NCBI RefSeq assembly: GCF_025465275.1
Contig: NZ_JAODNK010000216.1
Coordinates: 21,584 to 85,583, forward strand
Direction of reading: 5' to 3'
DNA: 64,000 nt
Source: Nocardia sp.
Lineage (GTDB): Bacteria > Actinomycetota > Actinomycetes > Mycobacteriales > Mycobacteriaceae
In this document: positions 60,360-64,000 of the stretch, one piece after another
Layout of the letters: every line of letters begins with the position of its first letter
Position numbering within the stretch: position 1 is the stretch's first letter
Notes under the pieces: generated by a model
The model's input: only the letters and a program-made list of their open reading frames with translations
Told to the model about the DNA's origin: nothing
The model's database searches: none
Program-made: the position numbers and the translations under genes

Positions 60360-62609
60360 ATGACGGAATGGCGGCCCACGGCATGCATCCTGTGCGAGTG
60401 CAACTGCGGCATTCAGGTGCTGCTCGGGCCGGACGGCCGGTCCTTCGAGAAGATCCGCGGCGATAAGCTGCATCCCGCCTCGGCGGGGTACACCTGCAAC
60501 AAGGCCCTGCGCCTGGACCACTATCAGAACGGGCGCACGGGCCGGATCACCGCGCCGCTGCGCCGCCGGCCCGACGGTGAGTTCGAGGAAATCGACTGGG
60601 ATACCGCGATTTCCGAGATCACCGGACAGCTGCAGGAGGTCGGGCTCCGCTACGGCGGCGAATCGATCTTCTATTACGGCGGTGGCGGTCAGGGCAATCA
60701 CCTCGGCGGGGCGTATGCGCCCGCCACCATGGCAGCCTTCGGGATGAAGTACCGGTCGAGCGCGCTGGCGCAGGAGAAGACCGGTGACTTCTGGGTGGGT
60801 GCGCGCATGTTCGGGCACCCGGTGCGCGCCGACGTCGAGCATGCCGAGGTGGCGTTCTTCATCGGCAAGAATCCCTATCAGTCGCACGGTTTTCCGCGGG
60901 CCCGCACGGTGCTCAAGGAGATCGCGCGCGATCCGGACCGGTCGATGATCGTGCTCGATCCGGTCCGCACCGAGACGGCGGAACTCGCCGACTTCCACCT
61001 GCAATTGCGACCGGGCACCGATGTCTACCTGCTGTCGGCAATGGCGGCAATCCTGCTGCGCGACAATCTGATCGATGTCGAATGGCTGGCCGAGCACGCG
61101 GAGGGTCTCGACGAGGTGGTCGCGGTGCTGGGCGGTGTGCCCATCGAGAAGTACTGCGCCATCGCCGATGTCGATACCGACCTGGTGGTGGCCGCGACAC
61201 ATCGGCTGGCGCAGGCGAAATCGGTGGCCGCGCTGGAGGATCTCGGCGTGCAGATGAACCGGTACTCCACCGTCGTGAGCTATCTGGAGAAGCTGGTGTG
61301 GCTGCTCACCGGCAATCTCGCCAAGCCGGGAACCCAATACGCGTTCACCGGCATGGCCGCCATCGGCCACGACCGGGGACATCCGGCAGGGGAGTGGCCC
61401 AGGAGCCCGGTGGCCGGCGCGCCCATTATCAGCGGCCTGATACCCGCCAATGTGATCACCGAGGAGATCCTCACCGATCACCCGGCCCGCTACCGCGCCA
61501 TGTTCATCGAGAGCAGCAATCCCGTGCACTCCCTGGCGGATTCGGCCCGCATGCGGGCGGCTCTGGAAGCGCTGGAGTTGGTGGTGGTCATCGATGTGGC
61601 GATGACCGAGACCGCGCGCCTGGCCGACTACGTGCTGCCCGCGGCGACCCAGTTCGAGAAGTACGAGGCGACGTTCTTCAACTTCGACTTCCCCCGCAAT
61701 ATCTTCCACCTCCGCCATCCGGTGCTGCCCGCGCCCGAGGGCGTGCTGTCGGAGCCGGAGATTCATGCTCGGCTGGTCGAGGCCTCGGGCGCGCTCACCG
61801 AGGATGATTACGCGCCGCTGCGCGCCGCGCTCGCCGAAGGGCGGCAGGCGTTCGCCATGGCATTCCTCGGTGTGCTCGCCGATCGCGCCAAGTCGAAACT
61901 CGCTCCCGTACTGCTGTATCGGACCCTCGGCCCGACGCTGCCCAATGGTGCGGCGGCGGCCGCCCTGCTCTGGGCGGCGGCGTACAACTGTGCCCGCAAG
62001 TTCCCCAAGAGTGTCGAACGCGCCGGATACGGCACCGGACTGGAAGCGGGGGAGCGGCTCTTCGAGGCCATCCTCGCGGGAAAGCACGGCGTCGTCATTA
62101 CCGAGGACGACTACGAGGAGACCTGGAACCGGCTGCGCGACAACAAGGTACAGCTGAGCATCGCGGAACTGCTGCAGGTGCTGGCCACGCTGCCCGAACC
62201 CGAATCCGTTGGCGGGCAGTGGCCTTTTGTACTCTCCGCCGGCGAGCGCCGCGCCTTCACCGCGAACACCATCGTCCGCGATCCCCTGTGGCGCAAGCGG
62301 GATAGCGGCGGCACGCTCCGGATCAGCGTCACCGACGCCGACCGGCTCGGGCTGGCGGCAGGCGACCTCGTGCGCGTCAGCACCCGGCGCGGCAGCGTCG
62401 AGGTGCCGGTGGAACCCACCGATCGCATGCGCTCCGGACACCTGTCTCTGCCCAATGGCTTCGGACTCTCGGTCACCGATGCCACCGGTGCGCAGGTCAC
62501 CACCGGTGTCGCACCCAACGAACTGACCGAATTCGACTCCCGCGACGAATGGGTCGGCACACCGTGGCACAAGTACGTCCCGGCCCGGCTGGATACCGTG
62601 GGCGCATGA
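60360..62609 (+). CDS. Molybdopterin-dependent oxidoreductase (formate-dehydrogenase-like)
   Basis: 749 aa. C9, C12, C16 and C46 give the CxxCxxxC-x29-C [4Fe-4S] site. GGGGQGNHLGGAYAPATMAAFGM near 103-125 and IVLDPVRTETAELADFHLQLRPGTDVYLLSAM near 197-228 are bis-MGD binding regions; the C-terminal domain ends after GFGLSVTDATGAQVTTGVAPNELT. A Cys or Sec ligand to Mo is not obvious. The ATG overlaps nothing upstream; its stop overlaps the HxlR start (ATGA). Physiological substrate unknown. Confidence 0.88.
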   Translation: MTEWRPTACILCECNCGIQVLLGPDGRSFEKIRGDKLHPASAGYTCNKALRLDHYQNGRTGRITAPLRRRPDGEFEEIDWDTAISEITGQLQEVGLRYGGESIFYYGGGGQGNHLGGAYAPATMAAFGMKYRSSALAQEKTGDFWVGARMFGHPVRADVEHAEVAFFIGKNPYQSHGFPRARTVLKEIARDPDRSMIVLDPVRTETAELADFHLQLRPGTDVYLLSAMAAILLRDNLIDVEWLAEHAEGLDEVVAVLGGVPIEKYCAIADVDTDLVVAATHRLAQAKSVAALEDLGVQMNRYSTVVSYLEKLVWLLTGNLAKPGTQYAFTGMAAIGHDRGHPAGEWPRSPVAGAPIISGLIPANVITEEILTDHPARYRAMFIESSNPVHSLADSARMRAALEALELVVVIDVAMTETARLADYVLPAATQFEKYEATFFNFDFPRNIFHLRHPVLPAPEGVLSEPEIHARLVEASGALTEDDYAPLRAALAEGRQAFAMAFLGVLADRAKSKLAPVLLYRTLGPTLPNGAAAAALLWAAAYNCARKFPKSVERAGYGTGLEAGERLFEAILAGKHGVVITEDDYEETWNRLRDNKVQLSIAELLQVLATLPEPESVGGQWPFVLSAGERRAFTANTIVRDPLWRKRDSGGTLRISVTDADRLGLAAGDLVRVSTRRGSVEVPVEPTDRMRSGHLSLPNGFGLSVTDATGAQVTTGVAPNELTEFDSRDEWVGTPWHKYVPARLDTVGA

Positions 62610-63145
62610 AAAGGACGACTTTCGCGAACTGGCCGTGCACCGTAGCTCGCACCGTCGACCTCATCGGCGACTGGTGGACGCCGCTGGTCCTGCGCGAGGC
62701 GTTCTACGGCGCCAAGCGTTTCGACGATTTCGAGCGCACCCTCGGTCTCAGCCGCAATGTGCTCACCCAGCGCCTCACCCGCCTCGTCGATGAGGGCCTC
62801 ATGCAGAAGGTCCCCTACCAGGACCGGCCGCCCCGCCACGAATACCTGCTCACCGACAAAGGCCGCGACTTCTTCCCCGTCGTCGCCGCCATGATGCAGT
62901 GGGGCGATACCTGGCTAGCCCCCGACGCCGGCCCCCCAATAGTCCTGCACCACAACACCTGCGACCACGACACCCACGCCGAAGTGGTCTGCGCCCACTG
63001 CCGAGAACCCCTCCGCCACCCCGACGTATCCGTCCGCCTGGGCCCCGGCTTCCCCGACCGTCACCGCGAAACTGCCTTGGCCACAGGCAGATTCGACACA
63101 ACCGACTCAGCAGAGATCACCTCGGTGGCCGGGACCCGATCCTGA
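62606..63145 (+). CDS. HxlR-family regulator with Cys-rich C-terminus
   Basis: 179 aa from ATG at 62606. The winged helix (about 10-100) includes CTVARTVDLIGDWWTPLVLREAFYGAKRFDDFERTLGLSRNVLTQRL. The tail has CDHDTHAEVVCAHCREPLRHPD, a possible C-x(8)-C-x2-C metal or redox site seen in DUF-type HxlR proteins. Overlap with the molybdopterin gene points to co-transcription and perhaps feedback. Confidence 0.85.
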   Translation: MKRTTFANWPCTVARTVDLIGDWWTPLVLREAFYGAKRFDDFERTLGLSRNVLTQRLTRLVDEGLMQKVPYQDRPPRHEYLLTDKGRDFFPVVAAMMQWGDTWLAPDAGPPIVLHHNTCDHDTHAEVVCAHCREPLRHPDVSVRLGPGFPDRHRETALATGRFDTTDSAEITSVAGTRS

Positions 63146-63295
63146 CAGCAAGTGTCCAACCAGCCGAGTTCACGGCGTTCGCGCGAGCGTGTAGACGATG
63201 TCGGCCGCACCGATGAATTTCGGGTCGCCTGCACGGATCTTCATGCTCGGCTGCACTCCTGTCCGAGCGCGACGAGATGTGCGCCGGGGAACGAG

Positions 63296-63754
63296 CTATG
63301 CACCGTCGTTTCCATCGCGCAGGGAATGGATCATGCTCTGCAGGATCCGGAACGCGCCTGACCGCTCGGTCTCGGTCATGCCGGCCAGCATTCTGACCTC
63401 GACGGACCGGACCGCTGCGGTCGCCTTCTCGAGGCTCCGTCGTCCGCGAGCCGTGAGCCGCGTGGGAAGAACCTTTCCGACCGGTGCCTCCGCGGGCCTG
63501 GTCACGTAGCCCTCTCGTTCCAGGGCCTGGAGCAGCACGTTCATCGTCTGCCGTGTCACAAACGCGCCACGTGCGAGCTCGGAGTTCGACAAGCCCGGTC
63601 GTTGAGCCAGCAACTCGAGGCAGGAGTAGTGCGTCACGCTCATTCCGAGCGGCCGCAGCACCTCCTCCATGGCTGCACGGAGAGCGCTCGACGCCTCTTT
63701 CAGCAGGTAGCCCAGTGACGTCTCCAGGTCGACGCCGACACCGTCTTGACTCAT
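63296..63754 (-). CDS. MarR-family regulator
   Basis: 152 aa. The winged helix spans about 36-100: SVTHYSCLELLAQRPGLSNSELARGAFVTRQTMNVLLQALEREGYVTR. The start codon at 63754-63752 lies inside the first operator, which argues for self-repression. Divergent from the VOC gene at 63817. Confidence 0.9.
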   Translation of the reverse strand: MSQDGVGVDLETSLGYLLKEASSALRAAMEEVLRPLGMSVTHYSCLELLAQRPGLSNSELARGAFVTRQTMNVLLQALEREGYVTRPAEAPVGKVLPTRLTARGRRSLEKATAAVRSVEVRMLAGMTETERSGAFRILQSMIHSLRDGNDGA

Positions 63755-63798
63755 GTCAGTATTCTGACATAGATTGACCTGTGTCAGAAAACTGACAC
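63753..63798. promoter_or_regulatory. Two perfect MarR operators
   Basis: ATGTCAG-TATT-CTGACAT (63753-63770) and GTGTCAG-AAAA-CTGACAC (63781-63798), each with 7-bp perfect arms and a 4-bp AT centre, 28 bp apart centre to centre. The first covers the MarR start codon, the second lies 18 bp before the VOC start. Confidence 0.88.
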
Positions 63799-63816
63799 GA
63801 AAGAAGGAGCATCATC

Positions 63817-64000
63817 ATGCCCGCCACCGGTCCCGACTTCATCTCGTTCCAAGCACGCGACCTCGACGCTTCTCAGGCGTTCTACGAGCAGTACCTCGGC
63901 CTCGTCCGCTCGCAGGCCGGACCTCCGCACGCCGTCGTCTTCGAGACGAAGCCGATCGCGTTCGCGCTCCGCGACGTCGTTCCCGGCACCGATCTCGCAT
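63817..64000 (+). CDS. VOC-family protein (partial)
   Basis: Only the first 61 codons are in the window. DFISFQARDLDASQAFYEQYLGL and the following PHAVVFETKPIAFALRD are the N-terminal half of a glyoxalase/bleomycin-resistance-like domain. The ATG at 63817 follows AAGAAGGAG. Divergent from MarR and preceded by an operator, so induced by the MarR ligand. Confidence 0.88.
   Translation, partial: MPATGPDFISFQARDLDASQAFYEQYLGLVRSQAGPPHAVVFETKPIAFALRDVVPGTDLA

Noticed and set aside
60330..62570. Minus-strand open frame of 746 codons
   Set aside because: Shadow of the molybdopterin oxidoreductase gene; no ribosome site or motif.
63146..63295. Minus-strand open stretch (MKIRAGDPKFIGAADIVY) between HxlR and MarR genes
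   Set aside because: It looks like a protein end but has no matching upstream part, and no family was recognised; too weak to list.

Overview
The window is high-GC DNA dense in short-spaced genes, GTG starts and 4-bp ATGA/GTGA overlaps. The conserved order rluB-like, cmk, der, an nmtR/ctpJ pair, an EspG-like gene, a SigF/SigB-type sigma factor and many TetR, XRE and PucR regulators point to a mycolate-containing actinobacterium, most likely Nocardia or a close relative. The genus is inferred; there is no rRNA here to settle it. No rRNA, tRNA or CRISPR array was found.

Layout. 1-2.3 kb is core: the end of a pseudouridine synthase gene, cmk and der, closed by a strong hairpin terminator. 2.4-5.7 kb holds a Uma2-type protein and a TetR regulator divergent from a DrrAB-like ABC exporter, with two tandem operator-like repeats between them. 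6-13 kb has an acyltransferase, a PrsW-type protease, a GNAT-like protein, a GAP-family membrane protein interrupted by an in-frame amber codon, and a large LuxR (LAL) regulator. 13.3-24.9 kb carries a SulP transporter with an overlapping 14-codon leader ORF, a LysR regulator, a TetR/NmrA pair, an EamA exporter, a secreted protein, a VOC protein and redox enzymes with their regulators. 25-26.7 kb is a decaying patch. 26.8-31.5 kb has a DUF7144-like protein, an M20 hydrolase, a ChaA-like antiporter, an EspG-like protein and an XRE/membrane pair. 31.8-40.1 kb has photolyase and a PucR-controlled purine/pyrimidine salvage or catabolic operon (permease, amidohydrolase, deaminase), then a second M20 hydrolase. 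40.3-48.5 kb mixes a pentapeptide-repeat protein, a secreted repeat peptide, SDR, XRE-cupin, flavoprotein, hydrolase and MarR genes and a dead TnpB-like element. 48.6-54.5 kb has the Ni/Co pair ctpJ/nmtR, a SigF-like sigma factor with its own type of promoter, and a DUF1800/DUF1501 pair. 54.5-64 kb has an M-box riboswitch ahead of two tiny ORFs, an iron-sulfur/globin fusion, a CPBP protease, phosphoketolase, a molybdopterin oxidoreductase with an HxlR regulator, and a MarR/VOC pair with two perfect operators.

The most notable points are the minus-strand Mg2+-sensing M-box leader (about 54823-55046) with promoter and terminator controlling 27- and 58-residue ORFs; the CDGSH/ferredoxin-like/CDGSH/truncated-globin fusion at 55186-56901; and three genes (ThrE-like, NmrA-like, TnpB-like) that have each lost their middle by internal deletion while both ends remain, beside a GAP-family gene with a single premature stop.
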